Origin: Sutterella sp.
GTDB lineage: Bacteria > Pseudomonadota > Gammaproteobacteria > Burkholderiales > Burkholderiaceae_F
Assembly: GCA_020025915.1 (NCBI GenBank)
Contig: JAHHRH010000002.1
Span: 23,413 to 87,412 of the forward strand
Direction: 5' to 3'
DNA length: 64,000 nt
Shown here: piece by piece, positions 18,958 through 26,869 of the stretch
Numbering within the stretch: position 1 is the stretch's first letter
Layout of the letters: the number at the start of each line of letters is the position of its first letter
Made by a program: the position numbers and the translations under genes
Notes under the pieces: model-generated
What the model saw: only the letters and a program-made list of their open reading frames with translations
What the model was told of the DNA's origin: nothing
Databases searched by the model: none

Positions 18958-21545
18958 TAGTAGCGGCTCCATCGGCGCTTTTCACTGACCGGACGATAGG
19001 GCAGTAAAGAACGAATACCGTCTCGAATAGCCGGCAAAACCCGGCCAGGTAAAAATTCAATCATGGAACGATAGCCATAGAGTGACAGCTCGCCGAGCTT
19101 CAAGAAGCCCGTCAAGAAGCGGTCATCCACCGTGCCTTCTGGCTTAATGGCCCACATGCCTTCACGAGAGAAGGTCGCACTGTTCCAAGCGCGTTCAACG
19201 GTGGTATCAGGCAAATCAATAGCCAAATCTATGCCACGACCCTCAATCGTCTTGATTGTCGTAGCCTTAAAGCGCTGACAATTGTCGCCGTCTGCCAATT
19301 CGACATAAACAACTTCACCATCAGCTAATCCTTCAAATTGAGTATCCACGGCACGGATGCGAAGTTCTTTTTGGGAATATTCCACCGAACGCATATTCAC
19401 GCGCGTCCCATCAGCTTTTTCAAGCACAATTGGGAGATTCAGTGCGATACGAGGGAAGCGATGCTCTTCTTTTTCTTCAACAGCTACAGCCATTGAAGCC
19501 CCTAATACCATCAAGTTGTACACAATCCAACCTAAATTAATGACTAAAGTCAAATACTCAGGGTTAGGATCGAAGATCGCTTTATTGATGCCAATGGCCA
19601 AACCAATCATATTAAGCCCCATCAACACCAAGTATGGCCATGAAATGTGCCAATCAAGGTACTTTTCACCAATCGTCCCACCTTTGGCGGTCACGTTAAA
19701 TTTACCCACGTGTGGGAAGAGCAATGCCACCGTCGTCGGGATCAAGATGTACCAAGATAAAATCGTTTCATAAACGCCAGATAGGAATGGATAACGATAG
19801 CCTCGTTGCAAAATCTGGTTCGTCATAGCCGTATGCACCATGTGCGGCACCACGTATGCAAACACAGCCGCGGCTGTAGCATAAATGATGTAAATATCCG
19901 CAAACATATAGGGCAACGGCGCTAACAAGAAAATAATGCGCGGCGCACCATGCAAGAAGTGAAGCATGGCATTAAAGAAGCAAAGACGTTGCGGCAACGT
20001 CAACCCCTTACCAAACAACGGATTGTCGACACGGAAAATCTGAATCATACCGCGTGCCCAACGAATACGCTGGCCAATATGAGCAGACAGCGTTTCAGTG
20101 GAGAGGCCTGAAGCCAACGGTCGATCAATAAAGGCAGACGACCAACCACGACGGTTGAGCTTTAAAGACGTATGGGCGTCTTCGGTCACCGTTTCAACAG
20201 CGATACCACCAATTTCTTCCAAAGCAACGCGACGCATCACAGCGCTCGATCCACAGAACATCGTGGCATTCCATGTGTCATTACCCTTCTGAATGAAATC
20301 ATGGAAAAGCGAATTTTCAATCGGCACCGCACGATCCAAGTGCAAGTTCTTTTCAAAAGGATCGGGACTATAGAAATGATGTGGCGTCTGCACCAAAGCA
20401 ATGTTCTTATCTTTGACAAGCCATCCCACCGTGGATGTCAAGAAGTCATTCGAAGGCACATGGTCACAGTCAAAGATCACGATGTATTCACCATTCGTGA
20501 CCGTCATAGCATGATTGATATTGCCTGCCTTCGCATGATTATGTTCTTCGCGCTTGATGTAACCAGCTCCCACTTCATCTGCAAAGGCAGCGATGTAATC
20601 ACGGCTACCGTCGTCAAGCACATAAACGTGAAGCTTTTCTTTGGGCCAATCCATATTGAGCGCAGCATAAACCGTAGGCTTAATCACATCAATGGATTCG
20701 TTATACGTCGGAATAAAGATGTCAACATGCGGCCACGTTTCACGATCCTTGGGTAACGGTGCAGGCTTACGATCCAATACCCAGCAAACCTGAAAGTAGC
20801 CCAAGACCATCACAGCAAAAGCATAGATTTCTGCAATCAACAGCAAGGCGCCAAAGAAAAGGTCTAAGCCCGATCCCATACTCACGGTTGACGTACAACG
20901 CCACCATAAATAGCGTCCAGAAACCACAAACGAGATCACAAAGAGCAGCATCAAAGTGATGCGCGCGCGAATACGTGTCATGACGATCATCGAACAGAAC
21001 ATGAACGTCAAAAACACAATCTGACCATGCAAATTAAAGGGTTGCGTAATACAAAGCGCAGCCAAAGCAATTCCTGGCAATACGAAGAGCCAACTCACCC
21101 ACGAAAGGCCTTTCCTTTCAGATTTGATCGGATAACGTTGCGAGTCATCCGCTAAGTTGCGTACAACCTTTAAGGCCAAAGCTCCAAAAGCGTCACCCAT
21201 ACGATTAATAGCAGCTCCAATCGTACGCAAGAAGGCTAGTGTCGTATTAACCAAGCGAGGACCGTGCCCACGTGGGGGACAAACCATCATTAAAAAGAGG
21301 GTTTGAATCAAAATGCGAAGTGGATCCAACGCTTTGGGGGCAGAAAAGTCAATTTGAGGATAGAAAAAGTTTTTTTCGCGACGTAATGAAGCTAGCGGTT
21401 CACGCTCTAAAGGTACCATTAGCCACAGTAGGCCAAGTGACACCAGGTTCATCGCGACACTCAGTCGGCTCACGCCTCGGCTTCGCCATTGTCGAACCAG
21501 GTCACTAGTTTGATGAGTGACGCGCTTAATGAATGAGAAACACAT
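18957..21545 (-). CDS. bcsA: Cellulose synthase catalytic subunit BcsA
   Basis: 862-residue inner-membrane GT2 family synthase that polymerises UDP-glucose and extrudes the glucan. Catalytic motifs are intact: DDG (311-313), DCD (359-361), TED (454-456) and QRIRW (492-496). Long N-terminal region of about 140 residues before the first core helices, as in enterobacterial BcsA. The C-terminal PilZ domain, which normally binds cyclic di-GMP, looks degenerate: the R-x-x-x-R motif reads HRFPR (695-699) and the D-x-S-x-x-G motif reads EYSQKE (722-727). The operon lacks visible bcsC, bcsQ, bcsE or bcsF. An attenuator-like hairpin lies 20 nt before the start. Confidence 0.94.
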   Translation of the reverse strand: MCFSFIKRVTHQTSDLVRQWRSRGVSRLSVAMNLVSLGLLWLMVPLEREPLASLRREKNFFYPQIDFSAPKALDPLRILIQTLFLMMVCPPRGHGPRLVNTTLAFLRTIGAAINRMGDAFGALALKVVRNLADDSQRYPIKSERKGLSWVSWLFVLPGIALAALCITQPFNLHGQIVFLTFMFCSMIVMTRIRARITLMLLFVISFVVSGRYLWWRCTSTVSMGSGLDLFFGALLLIAEIYAFAVMVLGYFQVCWVLDRKPAPLPKDRETWPHVDIFIPTYNESIDVIKPTVYAALNMDWPKEKLHVYVLDDGSRDYIAAFADEVGAGYIKREEHNHAKAGNINHAMTVTNGEYIVIFDCDHVPSNDFLTSTVGWLVKDKNIALVQTPHHFYSPDPFEKNLHLDRAVPIENSLFHDFIQKGNDTWNATMFCGSSAVMRRVALEEIGGIAVETVTEDAHTSLKLNRRGWSSAFIDRPLASGLSTETLSAHIGQRIRWARGMIQIFRVDNPLFGKGLTLPQRLCFFNAMLHFLHGAPRIIFLLAPLPYMFADIYIIYATAAAVFAYVVPHMVHTAMTNQILQRGYRYPFLSGVYETILSWYILIPTTVALLFPHVGKFNVTAKGGTIGEKYLDWHISWPYLVLMGLNMIGLAIGINKAIFDPNPEYLTLVINLGWIVYNLMVLGASMAVAVEEKEEHRFPRIALNLPIVLEKADGTRVNMRSVEYSQKELRIRAVDTQFEGLADGEVVYVELADGDNCQRFKATTIKTIEGRGIDLAIDLPDTTVERAWNSATFSREGMWAIKPEGTVDDRFLTGFLKLGELSLYGYRSMIEFLPGRVLPAIRDGIRSLLPYRPVSEKRRWSRY

Positions 21546-21927
21546 TCCGAAATTGACTTAGTAAGAAAAAAGTCCTCAAACTCGTTGAGGAAATGACGGT
21601 TAAGACATTAACCCATTGACACGTACACGTGAGTCAAAACGCCTGTGACGCTCAACCTTCTTTTGCACGTAAAGGCATGTATTCTACCGATAAATTCGAC
21701 GTAATATTATGTCAGTCAGTCAGACAGATACCGTCTTTTACGAATAGCAAAACACCTTCGACATCGCTCAACTGACAGCTTATGGCTTTACTTTACACCT
21801 AATGCTTTATGGCACAGGACGATTTAGACTTGCTTTTTGACTGAGTATTTTTAATTTCCCTTCTCGCTCATTCGTTTTTTTACATTTTTCGGACAAAAAA
21901 TGACTTTTAATCTTTGCACTTGTGCGC
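21546..21927 (-). promoter_or_regulatory. Long leader region of the bcs operon
   Basis: This 382-nt AT-rich stretch has no credible gene. It contains an attenuator-like hairpin next to bcsA, an interrupted inverted repeat TTGAC...GTCAA at 21616-21637, and a short tandem run of GTCA units at 21711-21722. The operon promoter must lie here, but I cannot pick a convincing -35/-10 pair. Confidence 0.45.
21566..21591 (-). terminator. Attenuator-like hairpin with U-run just before bcsA
   Basis: On the minus strand TCCTCAA (21591-21585) pairs with TTGAGGA (21579-21573) around a 5-nt loop, followed by one C and six T (21571-21566). This is a terminator shape located only 20 nt before the bcsA start codon, so it could only work as a premature terminator of the bcs transcript. 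Confidence 0.5.
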
Positions 21928-21953
21928 AAAAAGCCTGCACGAGGCAGGCTTTT
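21928..21953 (-). terminator. Terminator after psd
   Basis: GCCTGC (21933-21938) pairs with GCAGGC (21944-21949), with A/T runs on both sides. On the minus strand five T follow the stem. It separates psd from the bcs operon. Confidence 0.85.
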
Positions 21954-21976
21954 AGAAATCTGTCATGCCAACCGAA

Positions 21977-22624
21977 TTAAAGTCGAGCAATCGTAGACAT
22001 CACACCCGTGACCTTATCACCAATCGAAACTGTGATTTCGGCATCTAACGGTAAGTAGACATCAACACGGGAACCAAAACGAATGAAACCATAACGTTCA
22101 CCTTTTTCAAGGCGGTCACCGATCTTTGTATAGCAAAGAATACGACGAGCAATGAGGCCAGCCACCTGCACAAACGTAATGCTTCGACCTTCGTCCGTCA
22201 CAACGCGAACGGCATTTCGTTCGTTATCCGTCGAGGCCTTGTCGAGGTCAGCGTTCAAGAAGAGACCAGGCGTATACACAATTTCTTCGACACGACCAGC
22301 AACAGGTGACTTCTGAGAATGCACATTGAAGACATTCATAAAGATAGACACCATTGTGCAATCTTCGCCTGTCAGCGGATCCGTCGCCTTCTGAACCTTA
22401 CAGACTCGACCATCCACTGGACTCAACACAGCACGAGGATCCGTCGGCATTTCGCGAGCAGGATCACGGAAAAACTGAGCGCAGAAAACAAAAAGGATCA
22501 AGGCAAGGAAAGCCAAAAATTCCCAGTCAAGGAACCAGAAAATGGCAACCATAGCGAAGGTTCCAATGATAAAGGGGCGACCTTCACGAGCAAAGAAAGG
22601 ATGCGGATAGATTCGCGAGTTCAA
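21977..22624 (-). CDS. psd: Phosphatidylserine decarboxylase proenzyme (short, PSD-A type)
   Basis: 215-residue membrane-associated enzyme converting phosphatidylserine to phosphatidylethanolamine. Two hydrophobic stretches lie near residues 18-50. The self-cleavage site that generates the pyruvoyl cofactor is Gly184-Ser185 in [29 protein letters not shown] is the conserved His-containing block. Short length fits the bacterial PSD-related type rather than the 300-residue E. coli form. The start codon is TTG at 22624, with CGGAG 7 nt upstream; no in-frame ATG exists upstream before a stop. It lies directly upstream of the bcs operon that includes bcsG, whose donor lipid this enzyme makes. Confidence 0.9.
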   Translation of the reverse strand: MNSRIYPHPFFAREGRPFIIGTFAMVAIFWFLDWEFLAFLALILFVFCAQFFRDPAREMPTDPRAVLSPVDGRVCKVQKATDPLTGEDCTMVSIFMNVFNVHSQKSPVAGRVEEIVYTPGLFLNADLDKASTDNERNAVRVVTDEGRSITFVQVAGLIARRILCYTKIGDRLEKGERYGFIRFGSRVDVYLPLDAEITVSIGDKVTGVMSTIARL

Positions 22625-22657
22625 TTCGTACTCCGGAGAACTTTAAAAAGTCACGAC

Positions 22658-22663
22658 ATTGTA
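22658..22663 (-). promoter_or_regulatory. Candidate -10 box for psd
   Basis: TACAAT on the minus strand, about 34 nt before the TTG start. No good -35 is seen at the usual spacing. The same TACAAT word occurs upstream of several other genes in this window. Confidence 0.35.
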
Positions 22664-22718
22664 ATGAAAATTGAACCCTTATGACAGGGTTTTACCGATC
22701 ATCTTCTGCATTCTTGTC

Positions 22719-22759
22719 AAAAAAAGGCACCTAGCCACAAAGAAATGGCTTTAGTGCCT
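22719..22759 (-). terminator. Terminator after the SIMPL-domain gene
   Basis: On the minus strand GGCAC-taa-AGCCA pairs with TGGCT-agg-TGCC (22758-22726), followed by seven T (22725-22719). A strong terminator. Confidence 0.88.
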
Positions 22760-22794
22760 CTTTTCGACTGTCCTTTTGGTCATTTTGGTTCAGC

Positions 22795-23529
22795 TTATCT
22801 CGGCAATTCTGCCTGCAAAACAACAGTGAGTGACATTTCTGCCGTGCCCGCACTGACTTGGGGAACCGCTCGATGAGTGGATGCACTCTCCGTAGCCAAC
22901 ATAGGCGCAGCATAATAGCGACGGCCACCATCAGAAACTGCTCCCACACGAATATTCGTCACCTCAAGTTCACTCGCTTTTCGACCGATCGATTGCGCAA
23001 CGACATGCGCTTGACGCATGGCATCGGAGACTGCTTGTCGAATCAACGCATCCTGTTGAGCGTCTTGTGCACCATCAGACACTCTGAATTGAATGCCATC
23101 ATAAGTCATGTCATCACTCGCAGCACTTAAGACCTTCGAAACTAACTTCACGTCTCGCACGGTTACACGTAGCGTTTGTCGGGCTTGCCAAGCACCGATC
23201 TCAGACACTTTGCCTTCTTTGGCACGTGTATAAACAGGTTGCGTGCTCAACCCTGTCGTTTCAACCACCACATTCGCCCCTAAGGCCTTCAAAGCTTTCG
23301 TCACGACATCACCGCGGAGAAGCACTTCATCGGTTGCCGCATTGACGTCCTGTTGCTGACATTGTGCAGTCAATACCACAATGGCCTCGTCGTTAGGCAC
23401 AGTCATACGTGCTTCACCTTCTATCGTCATCTGGATCGCTTTCGCAGGGACCTCACTTTCATTCGCCGCCCAACATGCTAATGGCATCATGGTGGCTGCT
23501 ACCAAACACGTCATGAGTTGTTTTTTCAT
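22795..23529 (-). CDS. Periplasmic SIMPL-domain (DUF541) protein
   Basis: 244-residue secreted protein with a clear signal peptide (MKKQLMTCLVAATMMPLACWA) and the SIMPL/DUF541 fold: IEGEARMTVPNDEAIVVL, LSTQPVYTR, WQARQTLRVTV, QDALIRQAVSDAMRQA and a terminal EMSLTVVLQAEL. E. coli YggE is the best-known relative and is linked to oxidative stress tolerance, but the molecular function of the family is unclear. The start at 23529 has a near-perfect GGAGG 6 nt upstream; the 23 residues of upstream open frame are discarded. Confidence 0.85.
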   Translation of the reverse strand: MKKQLMTCLVAATMMPLACWAANESEVPAKAIQMTIEGEARMTVPNDEAIVVLTAQCQQQDVNAATDEVLLRGDVVTKALKALGANVVVETTGLSTQPVYTRAKEGKVSEIGAWQARQTLRVTVRDVKLVSKVLSAASDDMTYDGIQFRVSDGAQDAQQDALIRQAVSDAMRQAHVVAQSIGRKASELEVTNIRVGAVSDGGRRYYAAPMLATESASTHRAVPQVSAGTAEMSLTVVLQAELPR

Positions 23530-23991
23530 CGTGTCCTCCTCAACGAGACGTAATTTTGAATTGATTATGACGCTTATTGGATAAGCTAATGGCCGCATAT
23601 CCGTTCTGATTGCAACGAGATGTACATATCATTTCACAAAAAGTTAACTTTATAAACTGAACAATTGTTCACTTCCAAAAATCTCACCAAAGTCCTCTTT
23701 TAAGCAAAAAAACAAGAAAACAATGCAAAGATATTGATCCCATCGAGTACAGATCCTACGAAGTACTTAGACGCAAAACCGTCACACCTGTTACGATTCT
23801 TAAAGTGGTGCAAACCATCTCCTGATTTTGATGCTTTTACACCGGCTCTGTTGTACAGAGACGACATAACGCAAAAAAACTCAAATCTGGATTATTTTGC
23901 ACATCAGTTTTTGCTTTCTTCGTAACTGATTTCATCAGTCACACAGTCCGTCGAGAAACGAATAAAAAGCGACGGTTCAGGAGTAATCATT
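23530..23991. promoter_or_regulatory. Divergent intergenic region with a 14-bp operator-like palindrome
   Basis: Gene-free AT-rich stretch between the SIMPL gene (minus) and the NSS array (plus). A perfect palindrome TGAACAATTGTTCA lies at 23658-23671, 129 bp from the SIMPL start and 320 bp from the first NSS start, and could bind a dimeric regulator. AGGAG before 23992 is the ribosome-binding site of the first NSS gene. A 63-codon frame starting with TTG at 23734 has no supporting features. Confidence 0.45.
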
Positions 23992-25332
23992 ATGTCCGGA
24001 GCTCAGAGAAAGACCTGGACGAGTCGAATTGGCTTTGTGCTAGCAAGTGCTGGTGCAGCGGTTGGACTCGGCGCCATCTGGAAGTTCCCCTATATGGCAG
24101 GAACGAATGGCGGTAGTGCCTTCCTCTTTCCCTACATTCTTATGACCTTTACGGTCGGTGCTGCTTTGCTCATTGCCGAAGTGGCCTTGGGTCGCGCAGG
24201 GCGCGGTGGCATTGTAACGGCTTACCGTAACCTTGCAGGTCGTGCTTGGGTGCCAGCGGGCTACCTAGGGGTCCTTACTGGCTTTTTAGTGCTGTGTTTT
24301 TATTCAGCCATTGGCGGTTGGACGCTCGCTTATTTTGCTGAAGCGGTCACAGGCTCTGGTCTCATTGCTGACCAGAATGAGCTTGGTGCACACTTTGGTG
24401 CTTTTGTGTCAGATCCTGTCCTAGCTTTAGGGTTTCAGTGGCTCTTTCTATTAATTAATGGCCTGATTGTCGCCTTAGACGTCACCAAAGGGATTGAACG
24501 CATCTCCAAAGTGTTGATGCCATTACTCTTTGTGATGATGTTGGTTCTCATTGCTCGCGGCTTGATGTTGCCAGGCGCCACCGCTGGTCTTGAGTTCCTC
24601 TTTAAGTTTGATCCTAGCGCCTTTACGTGGAGTGCCCTTTTACAAGCAATGGGCTTTACATTCTTCTCACTTTGCGTAGGTTGCGGCTGTATGCTCACCT
24701 ATGGGTCTTATCTTGATAAAGGCTCGAATCTCGTTGGCGGTTGCTTGTGGATCACTTTCTTGGCCGTTGTATCGTCCATCTTAGGTGGCCTCATGATCAT
24801 GCCTAGCGTCTTTGCGTTTGGTCTTGATCCGACTGCGGGTCCAGGTCTCACTTTCATCACGATGCCAGCTGTTTTTTCGCAGTTACCCTTTGGTCAACTC
24901 TTTGCCGTGATTTTCTATCTCTGCATTGTGGTCGCCGCCGTGACTTCTTCGGTATCAATGATTGAAATTGTTGTGGCGTTCCTAGTCGATGAGCATCGCT
25001 TTTCTCGTAGTGCTGCAGCCATGCTTGCCACGCTAGCACTTGCCATTATTGGTGCCTTGCCGTGCCTTTCTTTTGGGAAGCTATCAGACATCACTTTCTT
25101 TGGTGACAAAACGATTTTCGACATGTTTGACTTCTTCACAAGCAATATCTCGCTTCCGATTGGCGGCTTGATTATATTGTGGCTTGCTGGTCAGAAATGT
25201 TGGCCAATGATTCGAGACGATATTACTCGTAACAGCAATCTCTCTGAAGGACAATTGAAGTTCCTTCGTACCATGATGATCGGATTCTCTCCGATCCTTG
25301 TGTTGATTGTCTTAGTTTCGGGACTTCTCTGA
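23992..25332 (+). CDS. Sodium-dependent transporter, NSS/SNF family (copy 1 of 3)
   Basis: 446-residue polytopic membrane protein of the neurotransmitter:sodium symporter family (LeuT fold). The TM1 signature GAAVGLGAIWKFPYMAG carries the unwound sodium/substrate-binding segment, followed by NGGSAFLFPY; TM6-type FFSLCVGCGCMLTYGSY and TM8-type VVAAVTSSVSMIE supply the remaining sites. Bacterial members carry amino acids or indole-like compounds; substrate is not assignable. First of three tandem paralogues of nearly equal length (446, 445, 444). AGGAG lies 8 nt before the ATG. Compared with its two neighbours, the TM6 segment contains extra Cys residues. Confidence 0.9.
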   Translation: MSGAQRKTWTSRIGFVLASAGAAVGLGAIWKFPYMAGTNGGSAFLFPYILMTFTVGAALLIAEVALGRAGRGGIVTAYRNLAGRAWVPAGYLGVLTGFLVLCFYSAIGGWTLAYFAEAVTGSGLIADQNELGAHFGAFVSDPVLALGFQWLFLLINGLIVALDVTKGIERISKVLMPLLFVMMLVLIARGLMLPGATAGLEFLFKFDPSAFTWSALLQAMGFTFFSLCVGCGCMLTYGSYLDKGSNLVGGCLWITFLAVVSSILGGLMIMPSVFAFGLDPTAGPGLTFITMPAVFSQLPFGQLFAVIFYLCIVVAAVTSSVSMIEIVVAFLVDEHRFSRSAAAMLATLALAIIGALPCLSFGKLSDITFFGDKTIFDMFDFFTSNISLPIGGLIILWLAGQKCWPMIRDDITRNSNLSEGQLKFLRTMMIGFSPILVLIVLVSGLL

Positions 25333-25348
25333 AGTTCCACACACAATT

Positions 25349-25372
25349 AGCCCTTAGTACCCCCTAAGGGCT
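25349..25372 (+). terminator. Hairpin between NSS copies 1 and 2
   Basis: AGCCCTTAG (25349-25357) pairs with CTAAGGGCT (25364-25372), a 9-bp stem with no immediate T-run. It may be a weak terminator or a 3' stabiliser. Confidence 0.5.
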
Positions 25373-25435
25373 TACAATTTTCGATCGATTTAAAAGTTGG
25401 CACTACCAACCAAAAAATAAAACGGATAGATAATC

Positions 25436-26773
25436 ATGGCAGAACGCTCCATATGGGGGTCTCGCATTGGCTTCATTTTGGCTAGTGCAGGCTCCGCCGT
25501 TGGTCTCGGCGCAATTTGGAAATTCCCCTACATGGCAGGTACTAATGGTGGTTCCATTTTTATGTTGCCTTATATCTTTTTCACGATCACGATTGGACTC
25601 ACTCTCTTGATCGGTGAAATGTGTATGGGTCGTGCTGTGCGCGCAGGCGCCGCCACAGCCTTTCGTAAACTCGGCGGTCCCTTCGTCAGTGGCATCGGTT
25701 TTCTGTCCGTCTTAACGGGCTTTTTAGTGCTCGCTTTCTATTCGGTGGTCGGCGGTTGGTGTGTCTATTACATGGTGCAGGCCTTCCTCGGGAATGGCAT
25801 CATCAACGATCCAGCGATGATGCGTGGTGCCTTTGAAAGCTTTGCTTCGTCTGGCGTGACACCTGTTCTTTCTCACCTCGCTTTCTTGGGCGCTACTGCT
25901 GTCATCGTCTTCTTTGGTGTTGAAAAAGGAATAGAACGCGTTGCCAAAGTTTTGATGCCGTTGCTCTTTGTCATGATGCTTATTTTGATCGTTCGCGGCC
26001 TTATGCTCCCCAATGCCTGGGAAGGCGTGAAGTTCCTCTTTAAGCCTGATTGGTCTGCCTTTACAAGCGAATCACTCTTAAACGCCATGGGCTTTGCCTT
26101 CTTCTCGCTCTCTGTAGGTTCTGGCTCTCAGATGAACTATGGTAGCTACCTGAGCGACAAGGTTCATTTGCCGACATCTGTCTCTTGGATTGTCTTCTTG
26201 GCCATCATGTCTGCCATCCTCGGCGGCTTGATGATCATGCCCGCGGTGTTTGCGTTTGGGCTCTCACCTGATGCTGGGCCTGGCCTCACATTCGCGACGA
26301 TGCCTGCTGTTTTTGCTCAACTGCCTTTTGGTCACTTCTTTGCCATCACGTTCTACGTGTGCTTGTTTGTCGCCGCTTTGACCTCGAGTATTTCTATTTT
26401 GGAAATGTCCGTTCAGTATTTGCGAGATGAATGGAACTTATCTCGTCCAGCCGCCACCCTTTTGACTGGGTCAATCCTGGCTGTTATGGGTACACTTTGC
26501 GCCTTGAGCTTCGGTCCTCTCTCGCACATCACGATCTTTGGTAAGACATTCTTTGACTTCTTTGACTATACGACGAGTAACATCGGGATGCCGATCGGTG
26601 TGTTAGGTATCGCTATTGTGACAGCCTGGTTAGCTTGGTCAACAACGAAGTCTCAGCTTTCGTTAGTTCACCCTGTCTCTCCATGGTTCCTCACAACCTA
26701 CCGCGTGGTGGCTGGCTTCCTCGCCCCGATTCTCATCACAATCGTGACCCTCAAGGGTATTGGTTTTATTTAA
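25436..26773 (+). CDS. Sodium-dependent transporter, NSS/SNF family (copy 2 of 3)
   Basis: 445-residue LeuT-fold symporter with the TM1 signature GSAVGLGAIWKFPYMAG, the NGGSIFMLPY extension and the TM6 segment FFSLSVGSGSQMNYGSY. It is clearly paralogous to the genes on either side, as TM1 and the VLMPLLFVMMLILIVRG block are almost identical to copy 1. The start at 25436 follows a weak GGA. Intergenic gaps of about 100 bp with hairpins on both sides suggest one transcript with processing or partial termination rather than tight coupling. Confidence 0.9.
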   Translation: MAERSIWGSRIGFILASAGSAVGLGAIWKFPYMAGTNGGSIFMLPYIFFTITIGLTLLIGEMCMGRAVRAGAATAFRKLGGPFVSGIGFLSVLTGFLVLAFYSVVGGWCVYYMVQAFLGNGIINDPAMMRGAFESFASSGVTPVLSHLAFLGATAVIVFFGVEKGIERVAKVLMPLLFVMMLILIVRGLMLPNAWEGVKFLFKPDWSAFTSESLLNAMGFAFFSLSVGSGSQMNYGSYLSDKVHLPTSVSWIVFLAIMSAILGGLMIMPAVFAFGLSPDAGPGLTFATMPAVFAQLPFGHFFAITFYVCLFVAALTSSISILEMSVQYLRDEWNLSRPAATLLTGSILAVMGTLCALSFGPLSHITIFGKTFFDFFDYTTSNIGMPIGVLGIAIVTAWLAWSTTKSQLSLVHPVSPWFLTTYRVVAGFLAPILITIVTLKGIGFI

Positions 26774-26789
26774 CGACTTTTAATAACCG

Positions 26790-26837
26790 TTTGCATGTCG
26801 GTAGCCCTCTCCCTCGAATTTCGCTGCCGAGTGCAAA
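26790..26837 (+). other. Long-range hairpin between NSS copies 2 and 3
   Basis: TTTGCA-tg-TCGG (26790-26801) can pair with CCGA-g-TGCAAA (26827-26837) over a 25-nt loop. There is no T-run. Confidence 0.35.
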
Positions 26838-26869
26838 TCACCTAAAAACAACAATCGGAGTATCCATAC

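Noticed and set aside
23734..23925. 63-codon frame starting with TTG upstream of the NSS array
   Set aside because: No ribosome-binding site, no recognisable pattern, AT-rich non-coding composition.
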